A DNA stretch of 64,000 nt from Nocardioides alkalitolerans DSM 16699. GTDB lineage: Bacteria > Actinomycetota > Actinomycetes > Propionibacteriales > Nocardioidaceae. The notes under the pieces were generated by a model, which had not been told where the DNA came from, ran no database searches, and worked only from the letters and a program-made list of their open reading frames with translations. The position numbers and the translations under genes are program-made. Position 1 is the stretch's first letter. The number at the start of each line of letters is the position of its first letter. Shown piece by piece: positions 1 to 10,878 of this stretch. Location of the stretch: positions 1,054,001 to 1,118,000 of the forward strand of contig NZ_AUFN01000010.1 of NCBI RefSeq assembly GCF_000426525.1, read 5' to 3'.

Positions 1-1
1 C

Positions 2-373
2 CAGCCCGACTACGTCGACTCCTGGCCGGTGCACTGCGAGGTCGGCACCCCGGGCGAGGAGTTCCACCCCGACCTCGACACCAGCGCCGTGGAGGCCGTC
101 TTCCTCAAGGGCGAGTACGAGGCGGCCTACTCCGGGTTCGAGGGCGCGGCCGAGGGCGGCGTGACGCTCACCGACTGGCTGCGCGAGCGCGGGGTCACCG
201 ACGTCGACGTCGTCGGCATCGCCACCGACCACTGCGTGCGCGCCACGGTGCTCGACGCCGTCGCCGCCGACTTCACCGTGCGCGTGCTGGGCGACCTCGT
301 GGCCGGCGTCGCCCCCGACAGCACCGAGGCCGCCCTCGGCGCGATGCGCGAGGCCGGCGCGTCCGTTGTCTGA
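2..373 (+). CDS. pncA: Nicotinamidase (isochorismatase family), C-terminal part
   Basis: This is the 3' part of a gene that starts before the window; the frame is open from base 2. Nicotinamidase hydrolyses nicotinamide to nicotinate in NAD salvage. The visible 123 residues begin just before the family motif SWPVHC and include the nucleophile region GIATDHCVRATVLDA, whose Cys is the catalytic residue in this family. The stop overlaps the next gene by 8 bases, suggesting co-transcription. Family assignment is firm. Substrate (nicotinamide rather than another isochorismatase substrate) is inferred from the WPxHC and ATDxCV motifs. Confidence 0.88.
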   Translation, partial: QPDYVDSWPVHCEVGTPGEEFHPDLDTSAVEAVFLKGEYEAAYSGFEGAAEGGVTLTDWLRERGVTDVDVVGIATDHCVRATVLDAVAADFTVRVLGDLVAGVAPDSTEAALGAMREAGASVV

Positions 374-1166
374 GGTCCCCGCGTTCGCCGCCCAGGCGCC
401 CGGTGTCGAGATCACCCTCGACGCCGGGCTCCTGCGCATCACCTTCGACCGGCCCGAGACCTACAACGCGCTGGACGCCGCCATCACCGAGGCGTGCGCC
501 GTCACCCTCGAGCGCTGCTACGGCCGGTCCGACGTGCGCGTCGTGCTGCTCACCGGACGCGGCAAGGCGTTCAGCTCGGGCGCCGCTCTCGTCGGCGACG
601 ACCCGCTGGCCTCGTTCGACGACGACGCCGTCACCCGCGCGAACCGGCTGGTCCACGCCGTCGTCCGGCTCGACAAGCCCGTGCTCGCGGCGGTCAACGG
701 CGTCGCGGCCGGCGTCGGCTGCTCCCTCGCGCTCGCCGCCGACCTCCAGGTCGCCGCCGCCGAGGCGTCGTTCGCGCTCACCTTCGGGCGCATCGGGCTG
801 ATGCCCGACGGCGGGACGACGACCACCGTCGCCGCCGCGATCGGCCGGGCCCGCGCGATGCGGATGACCCTGCTCGCCGAGCCGCTCACGGCCACCGAGG
901 CGTACGACGCCGGGCTCGTCAGCCACCTCGCGCCCGCCGGCGGCTTCGCGCCGTACGTCGACGAGGTCACCGCCCGGCTGCTGGCCGGGGCACCGCTCGC
1001 CCAGACGGCGACGAAGCGCGCCGTCAACGCCGCCACGCTCCACCAGCTCGACGCGGCGCTCGACCGCGAGAACCTCGGCCAGGTCGCGCTCTTCCGCACG
1101 GCCGACACCCGCGAGGGCATGACCGCCTTCGTCGAGAAGCGACGCCCGGTGTTCCGCGGGGAGTGA
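366..1166 (+). CDS. Enoyl-CoA hydratase/isomerase family protein
   Basis: A 266-residue crotonase-fold protein, normal family length. The sequence shows an N-terminal FDRPETYNALD segment, an oxyanion-hole region GKAFSSGAAL and the second oxyanion loop NGVAAGVGCSLALAAD. It probably hydrates or isomerises an acyl-CoA in beta-oxidation or a related route. The start is TTG at 366, overlapping the end of pncA by 8 bases; no later start keeps the conserved N-terminus. The usual catalytic Glu positions are not clear by eye, so the exact reaction is open. It could equally be a non-hydratase member of the superfamily. Confidence 0.82.
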   Translation: MSEVPAFAAQAPGVEITLDAGLLRITFDRPETYNALDAAITEACAVTLERCYGRSDVRVVLLTGRGKAFSSGAALVGDDPLASFDDDAVTRANRLVHAVVRLDKPVLAAVNGVAAGVGCSLALAADLQVAAAEASFALTFGRIGLMPDGGTTTTVAAAIGRARAMRMTLLAEPLTATEAYDAGLVSHLAPAGGFAPYVDEVTARLLAGAPLAQTATKRAVNAATLHQLDAALDRENLGQVALFRTADTREGMTAFVEKRRPVFRGE

Positions 1167-1195
1167 CCCGGCGTCGGTGACCCGGCGTCGACCGG

Positions 1196-4100
1196 TCAGC
1201 CGGCCGACGCGCCCCCGGGCTCGCTCGCGACGAGTCCGCGCACGACGCGCATCCCCACGGAGAGCCGGGCCAGGTCGGGCTCCTCGGCGCAGACCTGCTC
1301 GAGCACCGTGGCCGCCTGGTCGACCGCCCGGGCGTCCTTCTCCTCCCAGGCCGCCACGCGGGCGGGGGCCGAGTCGTCGGCGTCGGAGGACGCCAGCGCC
1401 TGGGCCGTGAGCCGGGCGTGCACCGCGTGGAGGTCGTCGCGGAGCGCGGCCCGCGCCATGGTCTGCCAGCGGTCCGCCCGCGGCAGCACGAGGATGCGGG
1501 CCAGGAGCGTCGAGAGCCCCAGCCGCTCCCCCAGCGCGAAGTGCACGCGCGCCACGGTCTCGGGGTCGACGTCGATGCGGGTCGCCGTCTCGATCACGCC
1601 GAGCAGGGCGTACGCCGGCGGCAGCGCCGCCACCCCCACCGCGAGGGCCTCCGGGGCCCCGTCGGCCGTCAGCGCGTCGCGGCGGGCGACGTACGCGTCG
1701 AGCTCCCGACCGCTCAGCAGCCCCGGCAGCCCGGGGTCGCCGGCCATGACCTGCTGGATCCGGACCCCGAAGAAGTCCACGACCCCCTCGGCGTCGATCG
1801 GAGGACGACGGTTGAGCACGAGCCAGCGCGACGCCCGCTCGACGAGCGTGCGCATCTCGAGGCGCACCTGGGTCTGGAGCGCCGCGTCCATGCGGTTGTC
1901 GTGCTCCGCCAGCTGCTGGCGCACGGCGGCCGCCCCGAAGATCTCGCCGGCGACGAAGTTCGCGCGGGCCAGCTCGGCCGCGCTCGCCCCCGTCTCCTCG
2001 CCGAGCCGGTGCCAGAACGTCATGCCGGCCGTGTTCACGAGGTCGTTGACCACCTGCGTCACGACGATCTCGCGGCGCAGCGGGTGGGCGTCCATCTGCT
2101 CGCGGAAGCGGTGGCGCATCGGCGTCGGGAAGTAGCGGTAGAGGTCGCCGCGCAGGTACGGGTCGTCGGGCAGGTCGGAGGCGAGCAGCTCGTCGGCCAG
2201 CACGATCTTCGTCCAGCTCAGCAGCACCGACAGCTCGGGCAGCGTGAGCGACTCCCCCGCCTCGAGGCGGCGTCGCACCTCGGCCGACGACGGCAGGCCC
2301 TCGAGCCGGCGGTCGATGTGGCCCTCGCGCTCGAGGTGCTGCATCCAGTCCTCGTGCACGTGCAGCAGCGCGGGCGCCACGGCGGCCGCGTTGGCGAGCG
2401 CGATGTTCTGCTCGTAGTTGTCGCGCAGCACCAGCTCGCCGACCTCGTCGGTCATCGAGGCGAGCAGGTCGTTGCGCTGCTTGCCGGTGAGGTCGCCGGC
2501 CAGCACCACGCGGTCGAGCAGGATCTTGATGTTGACCTCGCGGTCGGAGGTGTCGACCCCGGCCGAGTTGTCGATGAAGTCGGTGTTGAGCCGGCCCCCG
2601 ATGCCGGCGCCGGCGTCGTCGCGCGGTCCGCCGTACCGGGCGTACTCGATGCGCCCCAGCTGCGTGAGGCCGAGGTTGCCGCCCTCGCCGACCACGCGCA
2701 CGCGCAGCTCGCCGCCGTCGACGCGGATGGCGTCGTTGCCCTTGTCGCCCGCGTCGGCGTGGGTCTCGGTCGACGCCTTGACGTAGGTGCCGATGCCGCC
2801 GTTCCACAGCAGGTCGACCGGCGCGAGCAGGATCGCCCGCATGAGGTCGCCCGGGGGCAGGGCGGTGACGTCGGGGCCGAGGCCGAGCGCGCGCCGTACC
2901 TCGGCGGAGATCGGGATCGACTTGGCCGAGCGCGGGTAGACGCCCCCGCCGGCCGAGATCAGCGACGCGTCGTAGTCCTTCCACGACGACCGCGGCAGCT
3001 CGAAGAGCCGCTTCCTCTCCGCGTACGACGCGGCCGCGTCGGGCTCGGGGTCGAGGAAGATGTCGCGGTGGTCGAACGCGGCGACCAGCCGGATGTGCTC
3101 GGAGCAGAGCATCCCGTTGCCGAACACGTCGCCCGACATGTCGCCCACGCCGACGACCGTGAGGTCCTCGGTCTGCGTGTCGAGGCCGATCTCGCGGAAG
3201 TGGCGCTGCACGGAGACCCACGCGCCGCGGGCCGTGATGCCCATGGCCTTGTGGTCGTAGCCGACCGAGCCGCCCGACGCGAAGGCGTCACCGAGCCAGA
3301 AGTCGTAGTCCTTCGACAGCGCGTTGGCGATGTCGGAGAACGTGGCCGTGCCCTTGTCGGCGGCGACCACGAGGTAGGTGTCGTCGCCGTCGTGGCGCAC
3401 GACGCGCTCCGGCGGCACGACCGCGCCGTCGACGAGGTTGTCGGTGAGGTCGAGCAGGCCCGAGATGAAGGTGCGGTACGCCGCGATCCCCTCGGCCATC
3501 CAGGCCTCGCGGTCACCCGGGTCGGGCAGCTGCTTGGCGTAGAAGCCGCCCTTCGCGCCCACCGGCACGATGACCGTGTTCTTCACCATCTGGGCCTTGA
3601 CGAGGCCGAGCACCTCGGTGCGGAAGTCGTCGCGCCGGTCCGACCAGCGCAGGCCGCCGCGCGCCACCGAGCCGAAGCGCAGGTGCACGCCCTCGACCCG
3701 CGGCGAGTAGACGAAGATCTCGAACTTCGGCCGGGGGGCCGGGAGGTCCGGGATCGCGGACGGCTCCAGCTTGAGCGCCAGGTGCGAGCGCACCCCGCCC
3801 GTGTCAGGCCGCTGGTAGTAGCTGGTGCGCAGGGTCGCCCGCACGTGGGTGAGGTAGGCCCGCAGGATGCGGTCGTGGTCGAGGCTGACGACCTGGTCGA
3901 GCGCCTCGCGGATCTTGCCCTCGATCTTCTCCTGCATCGAGCGGCGGGTGTCGTCACGGTCGGCGTCCGAGCCGGTGCCGCCGGGCCCGCCGGCGGGCAG
4001 GTCCGGGTCGAAGCGGGTCTCGAAGAGCCGCACGAGCAGCCGGGTGATGTCGACGTTGCCGGCCAGCGCGTCGGCCATGCTCGACGTCGAGAAGGGCGAG

Positions 4101-6337
4101 GAGCCCTGGCGCATGTAGCGGCCGTACGCGCGGAGCACCATCACCTGGCGCCACGTCAGGCCGGCGCCGAGCACCAGCCCGTTGAACCGGTCGACCTCGC
4201 TGCGACCGTCCCAGACCGCGCGCAGGGCGTCGCCGAAGAGGTCGCGGGCCTCCGACTGGAGGGCGCCGTCGTAGCGCAGCGCGAACTCGTAGACGAACGT
4301 GCGCTGCTCGGTGCCCTCGAGCTCGTACGGACGCTCGTCGAGCACCTCGACACCCATCGACGACACCATCGGCAGCACCGCCGACAGCGACAGCGGCTCG
4401 CCGATCCAGAAGACCTTGAGCATGGCCTCGCCGTCGGGCGTGCCCACGGGCTGACCGAGCGTGACGTCGAAGCCGCCGTTCTCGCCGGCCGCCCGTCGTA
4501 CCGCCTCGAGGCGACCGATGTCGCTGGCCGCGGTGCGGGCGTCGAAGTCCTCCTTGTAGGCCTCCGGGAAGGCTCCGAGGTAGCGACGGCCCAGGCGGGC
4601 GCCGTCGACCTCGCCGTACTCGGCGAGCAGCGCCCCGTGCAGGTCGTCGCGCCACGAGCGGGCGACGTCGGCGAAGCGGTGCTCCAGGTCGGCCGCGAAC
4701 GCGTCGTCGGTCTCGGCCACGAGGCCCCCGCCGCGCGGGCGCACGACGAAGTGGACGCGCACCATCGCGGAGTCGCTCAGGCGCACCGCGAACTCGATCG
4801 AGTCGGAGTCGAGGCGGGTGCGCAGCACGTCGGCGAACCGCTCGCGCACGGCCGTGCTGTAGCGGTCGTGGGGCAGGTAGGCGAGCACCGAGAGGTAGCG
4901 GCCGTAGGTGTCGCGGCGCACGAAGATCCGCAGCTGGCGACGACGCTCGCGGGTGTACATGACGGCCTCGGCGATGGGCGCCAGCTGCTCGACGGGCGTC
5001 TGGAACAGCTCGTCGCGCGGGTAGTTCTCGAGCGTGTCGAGCAGCGCCTTGCCGGCGTGGCTGCGGGGGTCGAAACCGAGGCGGTCGAGCACCGCACCGG
5101 CCTTCTCGCGCAGCAGCGGGATGCGGGTCAGCGACTCGGTGTAGGCCGCCGAGCTGAACAGGCCGAGGAAGCGCTTCTCACCGGTCACGGTGCCGTCGGG
5201 CGCGAAGGTCTTCACGCCCACGTAGTCCAGGTAGGCCGGACGGTGCACGGTGGCGCGGGAGTTGGCCTTCGCCAGCACGAGCAGCACCTGGTCGCGCGCG
5301 TGGGCGCTGACGGCGGCCGGCAGGCGGCGGGCGCCCCCGTCGGGCGCGTCGTCGGCGGCCGTGGCCCGTCCGTCGCCGCGGCCCACGTCGGCGCGCCCGT
5401 CGTCGGTACGGCGCTCCGCCCCCCGCAGGATGCCCAGCCCCGAGCCCGGGACGGCCTCGAGCACGGTCGCCTCGGCGACGTCGGTCCCGTCGGGGTCGTT
5501 GCTCCCGACGACGGGCTCGTCGCTGCCGGCGGCGCGCAGCTCGTACTCGCGGTAGCCGAGGAAGGTGAAGTGGTCGTCGGCGAGCCAGGCGAGCAGGTCG
5601 TGGCCCTGCTGGCGCTCGGCCGGGTCGATCCCGGGCGCGACCTCGTCGGGCCGCTCGGCCAGGGCCTCGACGATGCGGCCGATGGCCTCCTGCATCGGGA
5701 CGAAGTCCTCGACGGCGGCGCGGTTGTCGGCGAGCACGGAGCGCACGGCGACCTCGACCACGGCGGGGTCGTCGGCCTCCTCGTCCGGGGCCAGGCGGCC
5801 GATCTCGACGTGCATCCAGGACTCGCGGCTGACGTGGCCGCCGTCGGTGGCGGCGCCCTCCTCGACGACCGCGCCCTCCTCGACCGGGCGTACGGCGGTG
5901 AGGTCGCCCTCGGCGTCACGGCGCACGGCCAGCTGCGGGTGGAGCACGACGTGCACGTCGCGGCCCTGCCGCTGCAGCTCCATCGTCACCGAGTCGACGA
6001 GGAACGACATGTCGTCGGTGACGACCTCCACGACCGAGTGGCCGTTGGCGGTCCAGCCGTCGTCGGCCACGGTCGGGGTGAAGACCCGCACGAGGGCGGT
6101 GCCCGGTGCCCGGCGCAGCCCGAGCCGGTGGTGGGAGGCGAGCGCGCCGTAGAGGTCGACCGGCGACCGGTCGAGCAGGTCCTCCGGGGCACCGTGGCGG
6201 TAGTAGGCCGTCAGGAGCGCCTCGGCCGCTTCCGGCCCAGGACCACCCGACCCCTTCCCCCTCGCGAGGGCGGCGGCGTCCGCCACCAGGTCGGCCTTGC
6301 TGCTGTCGAGTTTCCTGCCGTCCAGCGTCGTCGCCAC
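1196..6337 (-). CDS. gdh: Large NAD-specific glutamate dehydrogenase (180-kDa class)
   Basis: A very large protein of about 1,713 residues matching the L_180 class of NAD-dependent glutamate dehydrogenase, which deaminates glutamate to 2-oxoglutarate and ammonia in the cytoplasm. The long N-terminal regulatory part (about residues 1-700) precedes the catalytic core. The core carries the hallmark string GGLRWSDRRDDFRTEVLGLV and then VPVGAKGGFYAKQ with the catalytic Lys. I chose the GTG at 6337 because TATGGT lies 6 bases upstream, a leaderless pattern seen at several other genes here; an in-frame ATG at 6355 is the alternative. It stands alone and is convergent with the hydratase gene. Confidence 0.93.
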   Translation of the reverse strand: MATTLDGRKLDSSKADLVADAAALARGKGSGGPGPEAAEALLTAYYRHGAPEDLLDRSPVDLYGALASHHRLGLRRAPGTALVRVFTPTVADDGWTANGHSVVEVVTDDMSFLVDSVTMELQRQGRDVHVVLHPQLAVRRDAEGDLTAVRPVEEGAVVEEGAATDGGHVSRESWMHVEIGRLAPDEEADDPAVVEVAVRSVLADNRAAVEDFVPMQEAIGRIVEALAERPDEVAPGIDPAERQQGHDLLAWLADDHFTFLGYREYELRAAGSDEPVVGSNDPDGTDVAEATVLEAVPGSGLGILRGAERRTDDGRADVGRGDGRATAADDAPDGGARRLPAAVSAHARDQVLLVLAKANSRATVHRPAYLDYVGVKTFAPDGTVTGEKRFLGLFSSAAYTESLTRIPLLREKAGAVLDRLGFDPRSHAGKALLDTLENYPRDELFQTPVEQLAPIAEAVMYTRERRRQLRIFVRRDTYGRYLSVLAYLPHDRYSTAVRERFADVLRTRLDSDSIEFAVRLSDSAMVRVHFVVRPRGGGLVAETDDAFAADLEHRFADVARSWRDDLHGALLAEYGEVDGARLGRRYLGAFPEAYKEDFDARTAASDIGRLEAVRRAAGENGGFDVTLGQPVGTPDGEAMLKVFWIGEPLSLSAVLPMVSSMGVEVLDERPYELEGTEQRTFVYEFALRYDGALQSEARDLFGDALRAVWDGRSEVDRFNGLVLGAGLTWRQVMVLRAYGRYMRQGSSPFSTSSMADALAGNVDITRLLVRLFETRFDPDLPAGGPGGTGSDADRDDTRRSMQEKIEGKIREALDQVVSLDHDRILRAYLTHVRATLRTSYYQRPDTGGVRSHLALKLEPSAIPDLPAPRPKFEIFVYSPRVEGVHLRFGSVARGGLRWSDRRDDFRTEVLGLVKAQMVKNTVIVPVGAKGGFYAKQLPDPGDREAWMAEGIAAYRTFISGLLDLTDNLVDGAVVPPERVVRHDGDDTYLVVAADKGTATFSDIANALSKDYDFWLGDAFASGGSVGYDHKAMGITARGAWVSVQRHFREIGLDTQTEDLTVVGVGDMSGDVFGNGMLCSEHIRLVAAFDHRDIFLDPEPDAAASYAERKRLFELPRSSWKDYDASLISAGGGVYPRSAKSIPISAEVRRALGLGPDVTALPPGDLMRAILLAPVDLLWNGGIGTYVKASTETHADAGDKGNDAIRVDGGELRVRVVGEGGNLGLTQLGRIEYARYGGPRDDAGAGIGGRLNTDFIDNSAGVDTSDREVNIKILLDRVVLAGDLTGKQRNDLLASMTDEVGELVLRDNYEQNIALANAAAVAPALLHVHEDWMQHLEREGHIDRRLEGLPSSAEVRRRLEAGESLTLPELSVLLSWTKIVLADELLASDLPDDPYLRGDLYRYFPTPMRHRFREQMDAHPLRREIVVTQVVNDLVNTAGMTFWHRLGEETGASAAELARANFVAGEIFGAAAVRQQLAEHDNRMDAALQTQVRLEMRTLVERASRWLVLNRRPPIDAEGVVDFFGVRIQQVMAGDPGLPGLLSGRELDAYVARRDALTADGAPEALAVGVAALPPAYALLGVIETATRIDVDPETVARVHFALGERLGLSTLLARILVLPRADRWQTMARAALRDDLHAVHARLTAQALASSDADDSAPARVAAWEEKDARAVDQAATVLEQVCAEEPDLARLSVGMRVVRGLVASEPGGASAG

Positions 6338-6343
6338 GACTCG

Positions 6344-6349
6344 ACCATA
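6344..6349 (-). promoter_or_regulatory. Putative -10 element of gdh
   Basis: TATGGT on the minus strand ends 6 bases before the GTG start chosen for gdh. The short distance implies a leaderless mRNA. No convincing -35 box is visible. Confidence 0.4.
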
Positions 6350-6511
6350 GGGCATCCGCGCGGCGCGTGGGCGGCGCCGTCGGCGCGCCCCCGCGCTCGC
6401 CCCGCACGCGCCCCCGGGCCTCCCGCCGGCGCCTGGGGCGGTGCGCCATGATGGCTGACGATCCGAGCCCGCGCCGGGTGCTCAGACGCCGATCCTGGAC
6501 GGAGAACGACG

Positions 6512-6982
6512 ATGGCCAAGCGCCTGACCCACGACCTCACCTACGACGCCCCGATCGAGGCGGTGCGGGCCATGCTGCTCGACGAGGAGTTCCGCAGGAG
6601 CGTCGCCGTCGAGCAGCGCGCCCTGCGCTCCGACGTCAGCATCACGGGCGGCGACGTCACCTTCGAGACCGTGCAGCCGGCCAAGGGCATCCCGTCGTTC
6701 GCGAAGAAGTTCGTCGGCGACGAGATCACCGTCGTGCAGAAGGAGACGTGGTCGGCCACCGACGCCGACATCCACGTCACGATCCCCGGCAAGCCCGGGG
6801 AGATGGTCGGGACGGCGAAGCTGCGCGGCTCCGACGCCCGCACCGTCGAGACCGTCGACCTCGAGATCAAGGTGTCGATCCCGCTCGTCGGCGGCAAGAT
6901 CGAGGGCCTCGTGGCTGACATGCTCCTGAAGGCCCTCAAGGCCGAGAACCGCGCCGGCGTCGCCTGGCTCGCGAAGGCCTGA
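6512..6982 (+). CDS. DUF2505 family protein
   Basis: A 156-residue protein resembling the actinobacterial DUF2505 family, which has a START/SRPBCC-like fold and probably binds a hydrophobic ligand. The pattern is an N-terminal LTHDLTYDAPIEAVRAMLLD, alternating beta strands and a C-terminal helix ending AGVAWLAKA. No signal peptide or membrane segment is seen. A GGAG sequence lies about 9 bases before the ATG. It is monocistronic, divergent from gdh and convergent with pruA. Function is unknown; a lipid or polyketide-binding role would be guesswork. Confidence 0.8.
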   Translation: MAKRLTHDLTYDAPIEAVRAMLLDEEFRRSVAVEQRALRSDVSITGGDVTFETVQPAKGIPSFAKKFVGDEITVVQKETWSATDADIHVTIPGKPGEMVGTAKLRGSDARTVETVDLEIKVSIPLVGGKIEGLVADMLLKALKAENRAGVAWLAKA

Positions 6983-7046
6983 ACGCCGCTTCCCAGGGGC
7001 GCCGCTGACGAGGGCGCCCGCTGACCCGCGCCGCCGAGGTCGTGCG

Positions 7047-7075
7047 GGTCCTGACGCACCAGGCGCGTCAGGACC
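7047..7075. terminator. Bidirectional hairpin terminator
   Basis: Perfect 11-bp stem GGTCCTGACGC / GCGTCAGGACC with a 7-base loop, between the convergent DUF2505 and pruA genes. No U-run follows, as is usual for GC-rich actinobacteria. Confidence 0.6.
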
Positions 7076-7119
7076 TCCACGCCGTACGGCGTGAGCACCC
7101 CCCCTGCGGAGCGTGGCCA

Positions 7120-7145
7120 GGGCCGGCCCGACGACGGGCCGGCCC
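7120..7145. terminator. Hairpin terminator downstream of pruA
   Basis: Perfect 11-bp stem GGGCCGGCCCG / CGGGCCGGCCC around the loop ACGA, ending 8 bases beyond the pruA stop codon. It probably ends the pruA transcript, with the hairpin at 7047-7075 as backup. Confidence 0.65.
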
Positions 7146-7153
7146 CCCGGGCC

Positions 7154-8779
<1,626 letters not shown>

Positions 8780-8825
8780 GCGCTCGATCGTGTCAGGCGG
8801 ACCCGAGCACCTCAAACCCGCGCCC

Positions 8826-9290
8826 TCACACGATCGTGTGGATCTCCTGGGTCGCGAACCAGGCGAGGTCGTGGTCGATCTCCACACCGTCGACCTCGTC
8901 GGGCAGCTCGTCGCCCGAGAGGTACGCCGCGACCGCCGCCGCGGGCAGGTCGACGACGTCGACGTGGGCCGAGGCCACCCGCTTCCACGGCACGTCGGCG
9001 CTCACCTCGACCAGGGTCGGCTCCGCGTCGTCGGCCACCGGCGCGACGTCGGGCACGTCGGCGGCGACCACCAGGCGGCGCGGCCGGTCGCCCTCGGCCC
9101 GCAGCGCGAGCGAGTCGACCCCGGCAGCCGCCTGGGCGGCGTACTCCCACTCCTCCTCGGAGCCGTCGGGCCACGCGGAGCGGATCGCGTCGGTGACCGC
9201 GTGGGCGCGCAGCGGCCCCGACAACCGGCCGTCGGCGACCAGGCGGGCGAGGCCCGAGGAGGTCACGGGCACGAAGACGCGCACGGTCAC
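8826..9290 (-). CDS. Small conserved hypothetical protein (DUF6912-like)
   Basis: A 154-residue acidic soluble protein. It starts MTVRVFVPVTSSGLARLV, has a helical middle with SEEEWEYAAQAAA, and ends in a strand-rich part. I think it belongs to an actinobacterial family annotated DUF6912, but I cannot confirm that. Its GTG start overlaps the stop of the WS/DGAT-like gene (GTGA), so the two are probably translated from one mRNA. No catalytic motif or membrane segment is visible and no function can be assigned. Confidence 0.7.
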   Translation of the reverse strand: MTVRVFVPVTSSGLARLVADGRLSGPLRAHAVTDAIRSAWPDGSEEEWEYAAQAAAGVDSLALRAEGDRPRRLVVAADVPDVAPVADDAEPTLVEVSADVPWKRVASAHVDVVDLPAAAVAAYLSGDELPDEVDGVEIDHDLAWFATQEIHTIV

Positions 9291-10774
9291 GAGCCCGCCT
9301 CCGTCCGCGACGTGTCGGGTCGGCGGCGACCCCGGCGGGCCCGCGGGCGGGCCTCGCTGGCGCTGTCGACGAGCTCGTCGAGCGACTCCCGCAGGCACTG
9401 GCCGAGCACGTCGAGGTCGGGCAGCTGGTCGCGGTCGCCCGTCAGGCCGTAGGAGACCTTCCCGTCGTACGACGTCACCCCGATCGCCAGCGCGTGGGCC
9501 GGCAGCAGCGGGTGCACCGGGTAGGTCTCGACCATCTGCGCACCGGCGGCGAAGAGCGGGAACTGGGGGCCGGGCACGTTGGTCACGCTGAGGTGGAACC
9601 GCTTGCCGCGGCTCGCCTCCGCGAACGCGACGCGCGAACCGAGGGCGTGGAACGTCGTCGGGGCGAAGCCGGCGATGCCCGCGAGCCGGTTGGCGGCGAC
9701 CGCGCGGCCGGTCTCGCCGTGGGCCTTGAAGGAGTAGGACACCTGGTGCAGGCGGACGACGGCGCTCGGCTCCCCGATGGGCAGGTCGACGAGGTGGCCG
9801 GCGATCTGGGTGCCCAGCGAGGTGGCCTCGAGCTCGTCGTCGATCACCGACATCGGCACCAGCGCGCGCAGCTTGCGCTGGGCGCCGATGCGCTCGTCGC
9901 GCGACATGAGCCAGCCCCGCAGCGCGCCGGCGACGGTGGCCAGGATGACGTCGTTGATCGTGCCGCCGTGCACCTCCCGCACGCGGCGGTAGTCGGCGAG
10001 GTCGGTGCGCACCCCGACCACCCGGCGCTGCTGGGAGAGCGACGCCGGCGTGATCGCCGACTCCGCGACGGGCGAGCGGACCGCGAGGGGGCCGGCCAGC
10101 GGCGCCAGCGGGCCGGCGAGGTGCGTGAGGCGGCGACGGGTCTCGGCCGTGCTGCGCGCCAGCGACTGGCCGAGCCCGCGACCGGTCGCCAGCAGCGTCT
10201 CGGGCGAGCTGATCGTGTCGCGCACGGCGTCGACGACGAGCCCGGCCCCGGCGGGGCGGCGTGCGGGCCGCCAGCCGTCGTGCTCCATCGTCTTCGGAGT
10301 GGAGCCGACGTCGAGCAGCACCTGGCCGAGGTCGACCGTCTCGACCCCGTCGACAAGGATCTGGTGGGACTTCGACAGCACGGCCACGCGGCCGTTCTCG
10401 AGGCCCTCGATGAAGTAGACCTCCCACAGCGGGCGGCCGCGGTCGAGGGGGCGCGACACGATGCGGGCCACCAGCTCGAGCAGCTGCTCCATGGTGCCCG
10501 GGCGCGGGATCGCGGAGCGACGCACGTGGAAGCCGAGGTCGAAGCGGGGGTCGTCGACCCAGACGGGGTTCGCGAGCCGGCCGGGCACCGCCAGGATGCG
10601 CTGGCGGTAGCGCGGCACGAAGGTGATCCGGTCGTCGATCAGCTCGACCAGACGCTCGTGGCTGAAGCCCGACGCACCGGGGTCGAAGACCTCCAGCGTG
10701 GCGTTGTGCAGCGGCGTCGTCGCGGAGTCGGTCGCGAGGATCGCCATGTCGCGCGTGCGCAGGCGCTCGGCCAT
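9287..10774 (-). CDS. Wax ester synthase/diacylglycerol acyltransferase-like protein
   Basis: A 495-residue member of the WS/DGAT family, which esterifies diacylglycerol or fatty alcohols with acyl-CoA to make storage lipids. Family features seen are RPLWEVYFIEGL near residues 115-124, the acyltransferase motif region near residue 137, and a C-terminal FHLSVTNVPGPQFPLFAAGA. The motif normally reads HHxxxDG; here it reads HQILVDG (H137, Q138, D142, G143), so the second His, considered catalytic, is Gln. It may act on other substrates or not be an acyltransferase. It is the first gene of a two-gene unit. Confidence 0.85.
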   Translation of the reverse strand: MAERLRTRDMAILATDSATTPLHNATLEVFDPGASGFSHERLVELIDDRITFVPRYRQRILAVPGRLANPVWVDDPRFDLGFHVRRSAIPRPGTMEQLLELVARIVSRPLDRGRPLWEVYFIEGLENGRVAVLSKSHQILVDGVETVDLGQVLLDVGSTPKTMEHDGWRPARRPAGAGLVVDAVRDTISSPETLLATGRGLGQSLARSTAETRRRLTHLAGPLAPLAGPLAVRSPVAESAITPASLSQQRRVVGVRTDLADYRRVREVHGGTINDVILATVAGALRGWLMSRDERIGAQRKLRALVPMSVIDDELEATSLGTQIAGHLVDLPIGEPSAVVRLHQVSYSFKAHGETGRAVAANRLAGIAGFAPTTFHALGSRVAFAEASRGKRFHLSVTNVPGPQFPLFAAGAQMVETYPVHPLLPAHALAIGVTSYDGKVSYGLTGDRDQLPDLDVLGQCLRESLDELVDSASEARPRARRGRRRPDTSRTEAGS

Positions 10775-10878
10775 CCCGTGCCCCTCTCCGAGGTCGTTCG
10801 CGTGCGGTCCGTAATCTTCTCAACGGATTCTGTCAGAGCCGGCCAGCGGCAGCGCCGCGCGCGAGGAAAGAGAGACAC
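10775..10878. promoter_or_regulatory. Divergent promoter region
   Basis: The 104 bases between two divergent genes. On the minus strand CTGACA and TACGGA are 17 bases apart, a reasonable housekeeping promoter for the WS/DGAT-like gene. On the plus strand TAATCT at about 10812 could be a -10, and a GAGGAAAGAGAG purine run lies just before the lipoprotein GTG start. Confidence 0.4.

Noticed and set aside
1418-6451. A 1,677-codon open frame antisense to gdh
   Set aside because: High GC leaves the opposite frame free of stops; its translation is Arg/Val/Glu/His-rich low-complexity shadow with no domain.
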